DNA of 64,000 nt from Sphingobacterium psychroaquaticum. Its GTDB lineage: Bacteria; Bacteroidota; Bacteroidia; Sphingobacteriales; Sphingobacteriaceae. Location of the stretch: positions 434,001 to 498,000 of the forward strand of contig NZ_FXAU01000003.1 of assembly GCF_900177625.1 (NCBI RefSeq), read 5' to 3'. The position numbers and the translations under genes were made by a program. Under the pieces are notes generated by a model. The model worked only from the letters and a program-made list of their open reading frames with translations. It was not told the origin of the DNA and did not search any database. Below, piece after piece: positions 36,219 through 44,116 of the stretch (the stretch's first letter is position 1; each line of letters opens with the position of its first letter).

Positions 36219-36941
36219 CTATCGCTCTATTTCCATTAGAAAAACGGTTCGATCTTCCTTTGTAATGCCAAAATTTATTATGCTATCACTTATATGTTGT
36301 CTGATTTGAACAGCTTGTCCCAAACGCAATTCTTTAATATAATTGACATTGATCGCGTGAAATGGTTTCTCCAGTACCATCTCGCTATCTAGTGTGTCTA
36401 AGCACCAGTCCGTGTATTTTACATTATTTACGTGGTTTACAATATCTAAATCCGATAGCTTAGTTTCATAGGCGAAACTGTGGTCGTAATGTGTGGTGGC
36501 GTCAATACGTTTGTAGGGGAGACGTGTAGCTGTTTTTTCTTTTAGGACAATGTCTGGATCGATCTCCTTGTTCAGCTGTTCGGATTTTCGCTCTTTGGTG
36601 TTAAAGACGGCCCAAAAGCTTGTTACACCAATCATCTTTTTTCCGTTTACCGATACTTCGAATTCACGTGTGGATCGGTTACCCTGAAAATCATGTATCC
36701 ATGTCTGCACCTCTATTTTACTTAAAAAGCGGGGTAATTTTTCGATTTCAAATCTGATTCGACTGAGTACCCAGGATTGGTGTGCTTTTGCCATTTCTAA
36801 GTAACCAAAGCCCAACTCTTCTGCATGATCGGCAGCCGTAAGTTGAAGCATGTTGCTTAAAGCACTATATTTTAGTAGTCCATTGGCGTAACAGTGTGTG
36901 AAGTCGAGCGTAAATGATTTCGTATATATTGCTTGTTGCAT
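36219..36941 (-). CDS. Acyl-ACP thioesterase
   Basis: 240 residues with two hot-dog-fold halves. The first contains LQLTAADHAEELGFGYLEMAKAHQSWVLSR and the second SDLDIVNHVNNVKYTDWCLD, whose N-H-V-N-N motif matches the catalytic region of FatA/FatB-type thioesterases. It should release fatty acids from acyl carrier protein in the cytoplasm. It is monocistronic. Confidence 0.88.
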   Translation of the reverse strand: MQQAIYTKSFTLDFTHCYANGLLKYSALSNMLQLTAADHAEELGFGYLEMAKAHQSWVLSRIRFEIEKLPRFLSKIEVQTWIHDFQGNRSTREFEVSVNGKKMIGVTSFWAVFNTKERKSEQLNKEIDPDIVLKEKTATRLPYKRIDATTHYDHSFAYETKLSDLDIVNHVNNVKYTDWCLDTLDSEMVLEKPFHAINVNYIKELRLGQAVQIRQHISDSIINFGITKEDRTVFLMEIER

Positions 36942-37130
36942 AGTTTCTATCTTAAAGATTATGGTTCTCTATTTATTTTGTTTGATACAGGACATTCTGA
37001 TTCTATTCTGTGAATATAACAGTATTGTAAATAATTTGTTGTTATCTATGAAAATTCAGTAACTAAATTTATATTTAACTATCGATGATTCGAGATATAA
37101 TATTTGAACGTCAACTTAAATTTACGCACT

Positions 37131-37397
37131 ATGATAGGACAGATTATTGAGAAGGAGCATATCCAGGATTTTAAAATTATTCCAGCAGATGTAGATCGGT
37201 CATTGGTACTGCATGACATCCTTACCGCAGCACAACGTCTTGGAAATGAGTTTAAGTCAAAAACGACGATTGTCTTCCAGACGGAAGATGGACCAAAAAG
37301 GGTAGAGACCACAGTTTGGTCATTAACAGAAAACTACGTACAGATTAAAAATGGCGTATTGATTCCCTTAAAGGCAATAATTGAAGTGTCACTATAG
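37131..37397 (+). CDS. Conserved small protein of unknown function
   Basis: 88 residues from ATG 37131. An earlier in-frame start at 37104 adds nine residues without support. It is mixed alpha/beta, soluble, without a signal. The segment KRVETTVWSLTENYVQIKNGVLIPLKAI looks like a small beta-barrel edge. I believe similar short proteins are widespread in Bacteroidota, but I do not know a function. A terminator follows. Confidence 0.65.
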   Translation: MIGQIIEKEHIQDFKIIPADVDRSLVLHDILTAAQRLGNEFKSKTTIVFQTEDGPKRVETTVWSLTENYVQIKNGVLIPLKAIIEVSL

Positions 37398-37417
37398 AGA
37401 ATTTTAGTATTAATGTG

Positions 37418-37450
37418 AAGGTAGGAATAGAAATATTTCTACCTTTTTTT
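37418..37450 (+). terminator. Terminator after the 88-residue gene
   Basis: AAGGTAG (37418-37424) pairs with CTACCTT (37439-37445), followed by T residues. A second perfect hairpin, CCTACGTT (37520-37527) with AACGTAGG (37534-37541), lies further on and is followed seven bases later by eight T. Confidence 0.75.
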
Positions 37451-37587
37451 GTGAGATCGAGGTCTACTTTTCCTTTTTTTAAGGATTTTCTGTTACAAAT
37501 TAGGCTACAAAATACCTAGCCTACGTTAAATAAAACGTAGGTGCCGTGTTTTTTTTCCAAAAAAGCGAGAAATATCGGTTCGTACCG

Positions 37588-37878
37588 TTAACTTCGCTTA
37601 AATTTGAGAAATAGCCTTTTGATAGAGTGCCATACCAAACCAAAAATGCTTTCACTTGTTACGTCACTCGCCAAAGAAGGGGGCAAGAGCTCGTATACGC
37701 TAACGCCAAAATAATCGGCTATTTTGTACACTTGATCGACCTTAACCTTGGTTTCGTTTCGTTCGATTTTCGAATAAGCAGCTTGCGACATATCGAGCAT
37801 AAAGGCTACCGCCTCTTGCGAAATTCTCAAACTTTCTCTTTTCTGTCTGATGTAAATACCAATTTCTGCCTGTGCCAT
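37588..37878 (-). CDS. XRE-family repressor divergent from the GG-peptide gene
   Basis: 96 residues. The helix-turn-helix spans about residues 8-62 (IRQKRESLRISQEAVAFMLDMSQAAYSKIERNE region). The C-terminal tail is short and ends in basic and hydrophobic residues (FGLVWHSIKRLFLKFKRS). It is transcribed divergently from the double-glycine peptide gene at 38043; a palindrome between them is a natural operator. A TAGCTTTG minus-7 box at 37908-37915 fits its own promoter. Likely role: control of the peptide secretion locus. Confidence 0.85.
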   Translation of the reverse strand: MAQAEIGIYIRQKRESLRISQEAVAFMLDMSQAAYSKIERNETKVKVDQVYKIADYFGVSVYELLPPSLASDVTSESIFGLVWHSIKRLFLKFKRS

Positions 37879-37907
37879 TTGTAATAAAGTAACTTAGTCG
37901 GATAATA

Positions 37908-37987
37908 CAAAGCTAAGAATATTACCTGAAGTTATAAAATATATGAGTAATAATACTATAAGTTTTACTATACAACTTTTAGTTGTA
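37908..37987. promoter_or_regulatory. Promoter/operator region between XRE gene and GG-peptide gene
   Basis: Minus-strand TAGCTTTG at 37908-37915 is the XRE minus-7 box. A perfect 17-bp palindrome, TACAACT-TTT-AGTTGTA, lies at 37971-37987. Its right arm contains TTG (37983-37985), 19 bp before a weak minus-7 candidate TATCGTTT (38005-38012) that would drive the peptide gene. A repressor bound at the palindrome would block that promoter. Confidence 0.5.
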
Positions 37988-38042
37988 CCCCTAGTTTGCT
38001 ATTATATCGTTTTTTGTGGTGTACTATTAAAGATAAAACATC

Positions 38043-38183
38043 ATGGAAAAGAAATTTGAAAACGTAGAATTAACAGCATTGACAATCGAAGAGCAAACGC
38101 AGATCAATGGTGGTGGCGAAGTAAGAGAAAATGAAAAACAAAAAAATCTAGTTGATTTTATTTGGTCATTGGTTACAGGTTAA
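38043..38183 (+). CDS. Double-glycine leader peptide precursor (bacteriocin or signal)
   Basis: 46 residues. The leader has the classic pattern: acidic and hydrophobic positions (VELTALTIEEQTQI) leading to N-GG-G. Cleavage after the second Gly would release a peptide of about 23 residues, with a charged first half (EVRENEKQK) and a hydrophobic, Trp-containing end (LVDFIWSLVTG). The gene is too short for normal ORF cutoffs but has a C39-peptidase ABC exporter 2 kb downstream and a divergent XRE regulator. Its final four bases overlap the end of the convergent rhomboid gene. Whether it kills or signals cannot be told from sequence. Confidence 0.82.
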   Translation: MEKKFENVELTALTIEEQTQINGGGEVRENEKQKNLVDFIWSLVTG

Positions 38184-38830
38184 ATAAAAAGCGATAATAC
38201 TTCCTTAAAGGAATTTGGACGTACAATAAACGCTAGAAGGCCGCCGAATAAAAAGGCGTACAGGTGAAGATAGACGTTTTGACTGGTTGTTTTACGAACG
38301 CGAGTTAGTAGAAACAGTATAAGAAGTAGGGAGAGCCAGTTGAAGAAAAAATTGCCTACGAATGGAAGTACAAAGCTGCTTACAGTTTCTGTAGGAAAAA
38401 AAAGACCTGAAAATCCATAAAGTCCAAATGATAAACCTGATGCACCCATGGTCGTAAAAAGAAAGTTTTCTTTTTTACGAAGGGTTTGAAGAATATTTGG
38501 AATGGTAATTAACACGATATAAATTATCGGGCTTAGACATATTGATACATTCTTGCCATAAATTTGTTTTACACATTCATAGGCATCATACGTCAGTATG
38601 TAAATAGCTAATAAATTAAACAACAAATGCCACCAATTACGATGCACGAATGCAGAGGTTAACAGTGTATGCCAACGTTTACCTCTGCAAACTTCGTAAG
38701 GATGCAGTACAAGCTTGTAAAAATAGGGTTTGTAGTAGAAGCCAATTATACTACTTACAAAGATTAAAGGTACGATTATGTACGTCCAAGGCGATTCTTG
38801 GAAAGTCGGTAGAACATCAAATATTGACAT
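38180..38830 (-). CDS. Rhomboid-family intramembrane serine protease
   Basis: 216 residues with about six membrane helices. The catalytic serine motif is GASGLSFG (GxSG), and a late membrane His in HLYAFLFGGLLA completes the dyad. The HRNWWHLLFNLLAIY segment is the conserved H-x-x-x-N region before the active site. Rhomboids cut membrane proteins within their helices. It is embedded in the peptide secretion locus and converges on the peptide gene with a 4-bp overlap. Possible clients are the peptide's membrane partners or an immunity protein; this is inference. Confidence 0.88.
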   Translation of the reverse strand: MSIFDVLPTFQESPWTYIIVPLIFVSSIIGFYYKPYFYKLVLHPYEVCRGKRWHTLLTSAFVHRNWWHLLFNLLAIYILTYDAYECVKQIYGKNVSICLSPIIYIVLITIPNILQTLRKKENFLFTTMGASGLSFGLYGFSGLFFPTETVSSFVLPFVGNFFFNWLSLLLILFLLTRVRKTTSQNVYLHLYAFLFGGLLAFIVRPNSFKEVLSLFI

Positions 38831-38867
38831 GCCTATTTATTGTTGTTTTTCATCGAATTAAGATAAG

Positions 38868-39083
38868 TTGAAGTTTTTAAAAAACCAACCTCTAGTATCT
38901 ATAGGCTGTTTTTTTGTCTTCATACTTAATCAATTTAACCCTTGTTTTTTAGTTTTTGTTTTTCAAAAAATCACAAAAGGTGAAAATGAGACAAGGGGAT
39001 CATATTTCATTATTGTAATCGGTATTACAGTAATAACGCTCCTTTTATATTTATCGCTACACGGCAAGAAAAATAAAAATTAA
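38868..39083 (+). CDS. Small two-helix membrane protein, possible immunity protein
   Basis: 71 residues if started at TTG 38868; no ATG is available before the first helix. Two hydrophobic helices (about 9-31 and 45-64) flank a charged loop (QKITKGENETRG), and the C-terminus is basic. I do not recognise a family. Position between the peptide gene and its exporter, size and topology resemble bacteriocin immunity proteins, but it could equally be a chance ORF in an AT-rich gap. Confidence 0.4.
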   Translation: MKFLKNQPLVSIGCFFVFILNQFNPCFLVFVFQKITKGENETRGSYFIIVIGITVITLLLYLSLHGKKNKN

Positions 39084-39160
39084 TTCATCCAGAATTCACC
39101 GGACTACACTCGATTTTTACTACTTTTAAGGCTTTTCACGTAAACAAATTAACCTTCTCC

Positions 39161-40258
39161 ATGAGAGCGTCAACGCTATATATATGTTTATTGTTATTGG
39201 TGGTTGCAGTCTTTGTATCGTTACCGCTTATAAAGGTACCCATTACAACAGCTGCGCGCGGCAGTATACGAGCAGCAGATGAAAATACGGCCGTTATCTC
39301 TTTAGTAGCGGGGCGAGTCGTAAAGAGTAATTTAAGCCGTAATAATCAACTTGTACAACAAGGGGATACGCTGCTTGTCGTTACCACAGAAGGTCTTCAG
39401 AACAAACAAAGCAATCAAAATCAATTATTGGGAGAAATAAAAGCACAAGTTTCAGACCTAAACCATTTGTTGGCTGGTAGGTATAATCAGATAAGTACGG
39501 GACAGTATCGGCAGGAGCTATATGCTATGCAAGGTAAAATGGCAGAAGTTGAGACGCAACTTAATCTTTCCGAACGAGAGCGGGACCGTAATAAACAGCT
39601 TTTTGAGCGAAGGGTGATCTCGCAAGCCGAATATGACAAAAGTCATTATGCGTATGAGCAAATCCGTAAACAATTCCAATCAATCCCTATACAACAAGCT
39701 GCTATTTGGCAGGGAAAGAAACAAGAACTTGAGCAACGGCTTACAACGATGCAGGGAGATATACAAGACCTCTCCATAGAAAGCCAGAACTATGTCGTGA
39801 CGGCGGCGGCAACAGGGCGTCTAACTAATTTTAAAGGGTTACAGGCGGGTGGTCAGGTTGTTCAAGGTCAGCATTTAGGCGATCTATCGCCGGATCATGA
39901 TTTAATTGCCGAATGTTTGGTCTTACCCAAGGATATTGGTTTTATTCACCCTGGACAAGCAGTGCGCTTGCAAATGGATACCTATAATTACAATCAGTGG
40001 GGGATGGTGGAGGCCGTTGTACTAGATATTGACCCCAACGTTTCAGTAGCCGATCAGGCGGAACCTTTCTTCAAGGTTCGTTGTCAGCTGAAACAGGATG
40101 TATTGACCCTGCGTAATGGCTATCAAGCAAAAATTGGTAAAGGAAATAGTTTTGTAGCGCGTTTTTACCTATTAGATCGTACGCTGTGGCAACTTCTGTT
40201 TGATCGCGTGGACGATTGGTTTAATCCTGCACTTGGTAATACATCAAGCAATAAATAA
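39161..40258 (+). CDS. HlyD-family membrane fusion protein of peptide exporter
   Basis: 365 residues: an N-terminal membrane helix (about 5-25), a biotinyl-lipoyl-like half motif, a long coiled-coil region (about 80-200, rich in Gln, Glu and Leu) and a beta-barrel C-terminus ending before the stop. It should bridge the ABC exporter at 40279 to an outer-membrane channel. No TolC gene is adjacent, so a channel encoded elsewhere must be shared. It lies 21 bases ahead of the exporter. Confidence 0.88.
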   Translation: MRASTLYICLLLLVVAVFVSLPLIKVPITTAARGSIRAADENTAVISLVAGRVVKSNLSRNNQLVQQGDTLLVVTTEGLQNKQSNQNQLLGEIKAQVSDLNHLLAGRYNQISTGQYRQELYAMQGKMAEVETQLNLSERERDRNKQLFERRVISQAEYDKSHYAYEQIRKQFQSIPIQQAAIWQGKKQELEQRLTTMQGDIQDLSIESQNYVVTAAATGRLTNFKGLQAGGQVVQGQHLGDLSPDHDLIAECLVLPKDIGFIHPGQAVRLQMDTYNYNQWGMVEAVVLDIDPNVSVADQAEPFFKVRCQLKQDVLTLRNGYQAKIGKGNSFVARFYLLDRTLWQLLFDRVDDWFNPALGNTSSNK

Positions 40259-40278
40259 CTCTTAAGCTAACGAACGGA

Positions 40279-42447
40279 ATGGGCAAAAGAAATTATGCAA
40301 AGGTAAAGCAACATGACGTACGCGATTGTGGAGCCGCTTGTTTATCGTCAGTAGCCGCTTTCTATGGCCTACAGATGCCTATCGCTAAAATTAGGCAGTT
40401 ATGCCATACAGACACGCGTGGAACAAATGTATTGGGAATGATCCAAGGATTAACCGCGATGGGGTTTGTGGCAAAAGGGGTAAAAGGAGGGATTACAGCT
40501 TTGAAAAGTATACCTTTACCTGCCATAGCGCACGTCGAGTTTAAAGAGAATGTTCCTCATTATATTGTTCTTTACAACGTAGATAAACGTCAGGTGACCT
40601 ATATGGATCCGGCTACCGGAAAAATAGAAAAGCTATCGATAGAAAATTTTGATAAAGCATGGTCCGGGGCCCTGATATTGATGGAACCCAATGTATACTT
40701 TGAACAAAGGAACGAAAAGACACAGGTTTATCAACGCTTTTGGAACCTGATAAAACCACACCGATCGGTCGCTTTTCAAGCACTAATCGGTGCCATATTC
40801 TATACATTGCTCGGGCTTTCGACTTCTATTTACATGGAAAAGGTAACCGATTATGTTTTGGTGGATGGCAATTTGAGATTGTTAAATCTACTCTCTGTGA
40901 TTATGATCGTTATTTTACTTTTCCAACTGTTTATAGGAGGAATGAAAAGCGTGATGGTATTGCAAACGGGGCAGCAGATTGATCGGTATTTGATTTTGGG
41001 GTATTATAAACACTTACTGAGTCTTCCTCAACGTTTTTTCGATACCATGAAGGTTGGAGAGATCATTTCTCGTGTAAATGACGCGGTAAAGATACGGGCA
41101 TTCATCAACGATGCAGCAATCCAGATTGTGGTAAATATCTTTATTGTCTTTTTTTCCTTTGCTTTAATGTTTTCCTATTACTGGAAGCTAGCTTTGATAA
41201 TTGCGCTGGTCATACCACTTTACTTTTTAGTGTATTGGGTAACGAACAAACTCAATAAAAAGGTAGAAAGACGAATGATGGAAGAAGGAGCTGAATTGGA
41301 GTCCCATCTTGTGGAGTCTCTGCACGCGGTGCGCACAATTAAACAATTTGGTATCGAGCAATTTGCGAATGATAAGACCGATAGTAAATTTTCCTTACTC
41401 TTAAAGACCATATACAGGTCCGTGATGAATAGTTTGTTCTCGACATCGTCTTCTGATTTTTTATCTCGTATTTTCACGATAGTTTTGATTTGGGTAGGCG
41501 CACGGTATGTTATAGATCGTATTATTACGCCGGGTGAGTTGCTTTCTTTTTATGCATTGATCGGATATTTTACAGGGCCTGTCACTCAGCTCATTGGGAT
41601 GAATAAGACCGTTCAAAATGCGATGATAGCTTCGGATCGTTTGTTTGAGATTATGGATCTGGAGCGGGAAGAATCAACAAACAAACTAGATCTTACGCCC
41701 GAAGGGATGGGCGATATCGTATTTAACCAAGTTTCTTTTAGTTACGGCTCCCGTATTGAAATTTTTAAAGCGTTTTCTTGTACGTTTGAAAAGGGGAAAA
41801 CAACAGCGATTGTCGGAGAAAGTGGCTCAGGAAAGACCACAATCTCCGCTTTAATCCAAAATCTCTATCCCCTCAATAGTGGAAAAATAACTATTGGTGA
41901 TTATGATATCAATTACCTTTCTAATTACTCGTTGCGTAAGCTGGTTTCGGTCGTCCCCCAGCAAATTGATTTATTTTCTGGAAATATTATAGATAACATC
42001 GCTTTAGGCGAAGATTTTCCAAATCTACAGCGTATCATCGACATCACCAAAAAATTGGGAATCCTTCCGTTTATTGAAAAGCTACCAAGTGGTTTTCAGA
42101 CCTACTTAGGGGAGAACGGAGCTTTGCTTTCCGGTGGGCAGAAGCAGCGCATCGCAATTGCAAGAGCTCTATATCGAAATCCTGAAGTACTCATATTGGA
42201 TGAAGCGACCTCTTCGCTTGATTCTGCATCGGAGGAGGTTATACAACAAACGCTCCAGTCCTTTAGAGATGCGGGCAAAACAATGATCGTTATTGCACAT
42301 CGGTTGAGCACCGTTGCTCACGCAGATTGCATCATGGTTCTTGATGCGGGCAAGATTGCAGAGCAGGGGACACACAGCGAGTTAATGAAGTATGATTCTT
42401 TGTACAAAAAAATGTGGGAGAAGCAGCTGGTAAACCTTGGTGGGTAG
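40279..42447 (+). CDS. Peptidase-containing ABC exporter (C39 domain)
   Basis: 722 residues in three parts. The N-terminal C39 peptidase (1-130) has its catalytic Cys17 in QHDVRDCGAACL, His in VPHYIVLY and Asp in YMDPATG. Six membrane helices follow (about 155-430). The nucleotide-binding domain has Walker A GESGSGKTT near 512-520, signature LSGGQKQR near 617 and Walker B LILDEATSSLD near 640-650. Such PCAT proteins remove double-glycine leaders and export the mature peptide; the peptide at 38043 is the obvious substrate. Confidence 0.95.
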   Translation: MGKRNYAKVKQHDVRDCGAACLSSVAAFYGLQMPIAKIRQLCHTDTRGTNVLGMIQGLTAMGFVAKGVKGGITALKSIPLPAIAHVEFKENVPHYIVLYNVDKRQVTYMDPATGKIEKLSIENFDKAWSGALILMEPNVYFEQRNEKTQVYQRFWNLIKPHRSVAFQALIGAIFYTLLGLSTSIYMEKVTDYVLVDGNLRLLNLLSVIMIVILLFQLFIGGMKSVMVLQTGQQIDRYLILGYYKHLLSLPQRFFDTMKVGEIISRVNDAVKIRAFINDAAIQIVVNIFIVFFSFALMFSYYWKLALIIALVIPLYFLVYWVTNKLNKKVERRMMEEGAELESHLVESLHAVRTIKQFGIEQFANDKTDSKFSLLLKTIYRSVMNSLFSTSSSDFLSRIFTIVLIWVGARYVIDRIITPGELLSFYALIGYFTGPVTQLIGMNKTVQNAMIASDRLFEIMDLEREESTNKLDLTPEGMGDIVFNQVSFSYGSRIEIFKAFSCTFEKGKTTAIVGESGSGKTTISALIQNLYPLNSGKITIGDYDINYLSNYSLRKLVSVVPQQIDLFSGNIIDNIALGEDFPNLQRIIDITKKLGILPFIEKLPSGFQTYLGENGALLSGGQKQRIAIARALYRNPEVLILDEATSSLDSASEEVIQQTLQSFRDAGKTMIVIAHRLSTVAHADCIMVLDAGKIAEQGTHSELMKYDSLYKKMWEKQLVNLGG

Positions 42448-42530
42448 GTCGTTATTTCAATTTTTTTTCAAAAAAATGAAAATATAACCTGTAGTTGTGG
42501 TGAGAGTTCTGCCGGCTTCGCATCTTTGTA

Positions 42531-42706
42531 ATGTTGAAAGCGCGTATTATAGAAACGCAAGTGTCGAAAAGGTTTGGATCTTAGTGCGTAGATGTAAACA
42601 TACTCGGCTATCTAGAAGCGATTTCTTTCAAATATGATGTGATTTATTTTTATGGGTAAAAATAATTTACTTTTAAGGAGGTGTCCGTTCAACACCTCCT
42701 TTTTTA
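42531..42706 (+). ncRNA. Candidate small structured RNA with terminator
   Basis: The 315-base gap after the exporter holds a possible RNA of about 175 bases. TTGAAAG (42534-42540) can pair with CTTTCAA (42625-42631), enclosing two smaller hairpins, ACGCA/TGCGT (42555/42585) and TAGAT/ATCTA (42589/42610). A near-match minus-7 box CATCTTTG lies at 42521-42528, and a clean terminator ends it. It could also be the exporter's 3' UTR. A 17-codon ORF starts at 42531. I recognise no known RNA family. Confidence 0.35.
42675..42706 (+). terminator. Rho-independent terminator of exporter transcript or small RNA
   Basis: AAGGAGGTGT (42675-42684) pairs perfectly with ACACCTCCTT (42692-42701), followed by T residues. 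Confidence 0.92.
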
Positions 42707-42762
42707 TGACCATTACTGATCAGAGCAAAACGCACACAAAATCAACTAGACTTTGACACTTT

Positions 42763-43254
42763 TTACTTAATCTTCGCCTTACCGGATTTTTTTCTGCTAT
42801 ATTTTTTGATGTTTTTCTCTTTTACATACTCCAAAGCACCTTCTTTACAGTACGCTGTTAAGTAAACAGAGAATTTGTTACTGTCTTTTTTGTCGATTTC
42901 CAACTCTCTTAATACGTCGGAAACACGTTTTGGTGTGTCAAAAAAGTTTGAATATACCAGTTCATCTAGTTTACGGGCTGTCTCATTGCGGTACCCGGCC
43001 CCAGGAGGGGCTTCAAAAGGTGGTGTGAGAACAAGATCTTTTACGAAAATATCACGTGGTTGGATACCTAATGCCTGACAAATCAACAAAAAATTGCTCA
43101 GCGATGTACCTCGACCCTTTTCAACGGAAAAAATGGTCGTGATGGTTAAGCCGGTCATGGTGGCGACATCGCCTTGTGAGAACGAACGTTCTTCACGATG
43201 TTTTTTGAGAAGCTTACCAATACGAAGGAGCGTTTCTTTGTTGTAGTTTGACAC
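42763..43254 (-). CDS. XRE-family regulator with C-terminal extension
   Basis: 163 residues. The helix-turn-helix is at about residues 8-65 (GKLLKKHREERSFSQGDVATMTGL). The C-terminal part (about 85-163) has no family I recognise; it is helical and ends in a very basic tail (KKYSRKKSGKAKIK). A minus-strand TATTTTTG minus-7 box at 43280-43287 lies 25 bases before the ATG. It sits between two candidate RNA transcription units and points away from the large one. Confidence 0.82.
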   Translation of the reverse strand: MSNYNKETLLRIGKLLKKHREERSFSQGDVATMTGLTITTIFSVEKGRGTSLSNFLLICQALGIQPRDIFVKDLVLTPPFEAPPGAGYRNETARKLDELVYSNFFDTPKRVSDVLRELEIDKKDSNKFSVYLTAYCKEGALEYVKEKNIKKYSRKKSGKAKIK

Positions 43255-43279
43255 AAAGCAAATAAATAGTTTTTTTGCG

Positions 43280-43287
43280 CAAAAATA
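43280..43287 (-). promoter_or_regulatory. TAnnTTTG box for the 163-residue XRE gene
   Basis: Minus-strand TATTTTTG, exact minus-7 match. Confidence 0.4.
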
Positions 43288-43346
43288 GTAAAGGAAAATA
43301 ATAATATATTAATGTGCAATTAATGTTGTGTTTTATTTTATTTTTA

Positions 43347-43378
43347 TTTGTCTATATGTTTCTAATTGCCTATATTTG
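43347..43378 (+). promoter_or_regulatory. Strong Bacteroidota promoter with no gene behind it
   Basis: TTTG at 43347-43350 is followed after 20 bp by TATATTTG at 43371-43378. Both elements and the spacing match the consensus. Transcription would start near 43384. The next credible gene starts at 44117, beyond a terminator. Confidence 0.75.
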
Positions 43379-43383
43379 AATTA

Positions 43384-43922
43384 GTGGGCTATCAGAAAGT
43401 AACCAAATAATGTGCGTCTGCTATACAATGTCTTTTTACCTACGTTCAATATAATACAGTATTGTAAGCTTGAATGATAACCGATAGGGCGTAGGGGTAC
43501 AATATAAACAGTGTGGTTAAACAGCTATATATAGGTAGCATATTAAGCTCTTTGATTTATGGGATGAGTATACGAAGTGATGGAAAGAAATTACCCATGA
43601 AAGTTAGATTTATCATTGCGGTACGTGTTATAGTTCCGCTTTGGTAAGTCTTCGTATCCGAAGTCCAAGCGTATTTTAAAATACACAAGCAATACAGGAC
43701 GTCCGCTGGGGGTCTTTGCTGACAATCTGTATTGTCTTGTGTTATACATGAAGGGAGTTCCTTTTTTTTGTAGTTTTTGATTTACGACTTACCCAAGCCC
43801 GGTTTCCATAAAAATCCGTCAAGAGCCCCGGGCTCGGCGTAAGTCAATTTGGTTCATATGTACCGCTAAGAGGTCGTAATGTAACCTGTAGAGCCTGTTT
43901 CAGCAATGGAACAGGCTTTTTT
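43384..43922 (+). ncRNA. Candidate large structured noncoding RNA
   Basis: About 540 bases between a strong promoter and a terminator, with no ORF over 30 codons of evident quality. Long stems include ATACGAAG (43570-43577) with CTTCGTAT (43650-43657), ACACAAGCAATACAG (43683-43697) with CTGTATTGTCTTGTGT (43727-43742, one bulge), and GACTTACCCAAGCCCGG (43786-43802) with its partner at 43828-43845. CTTCG at 43650 can alternatively pair with CGAAG at 43659, so two folds compete. A 16-codon Val/Ile-rich ORF lies at 43597-43647. It lacks the hallmarks of rnpB, tmRNA or SRP RNA that I know. Confidence 0.5.
43892..43922 (+). terminator. Rho-independent terminator of the candidate large RNA
   Basis: AGCCTGTT (43892-43899) pairs with AACAGGCT (43910-43917), followed by T residues to 43922. 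From there to 44116 I see only an AT-rich stretch with a doubtful 55-codon ORF at 43960-44127. Confidence 0.85.
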
Positions 43923-44116
43923 ATAGTCGCATTGACCATTCCATCTAGGGAGAATCGCTATGATGGGGATGTATGTGCATGTAAAAGAGTGTGGGCAAAA
44001 CCATAACAACCACTGCCTATGTCAAAGAGTGTTAATTTTTTCTTCGATCTATCATTTATCAGTAGTTTCGTCTATCCTAATTGGTTTTATATTAAACAGT
44101 TGTTTCTTAATTTTTT

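Noticed and set aside
43384..43922. RNase P RNA, tmRNA, SRP RNA or group II intron as identity of the structured region
   Set aside because: The GAGGAAAGTCC and ACAGA-type RNase P motifs, tmRNA ends and tag codons, the SRP loop and a domain V hairpin are all missing. A GTGCG near the start alone is not evidence for an intron.
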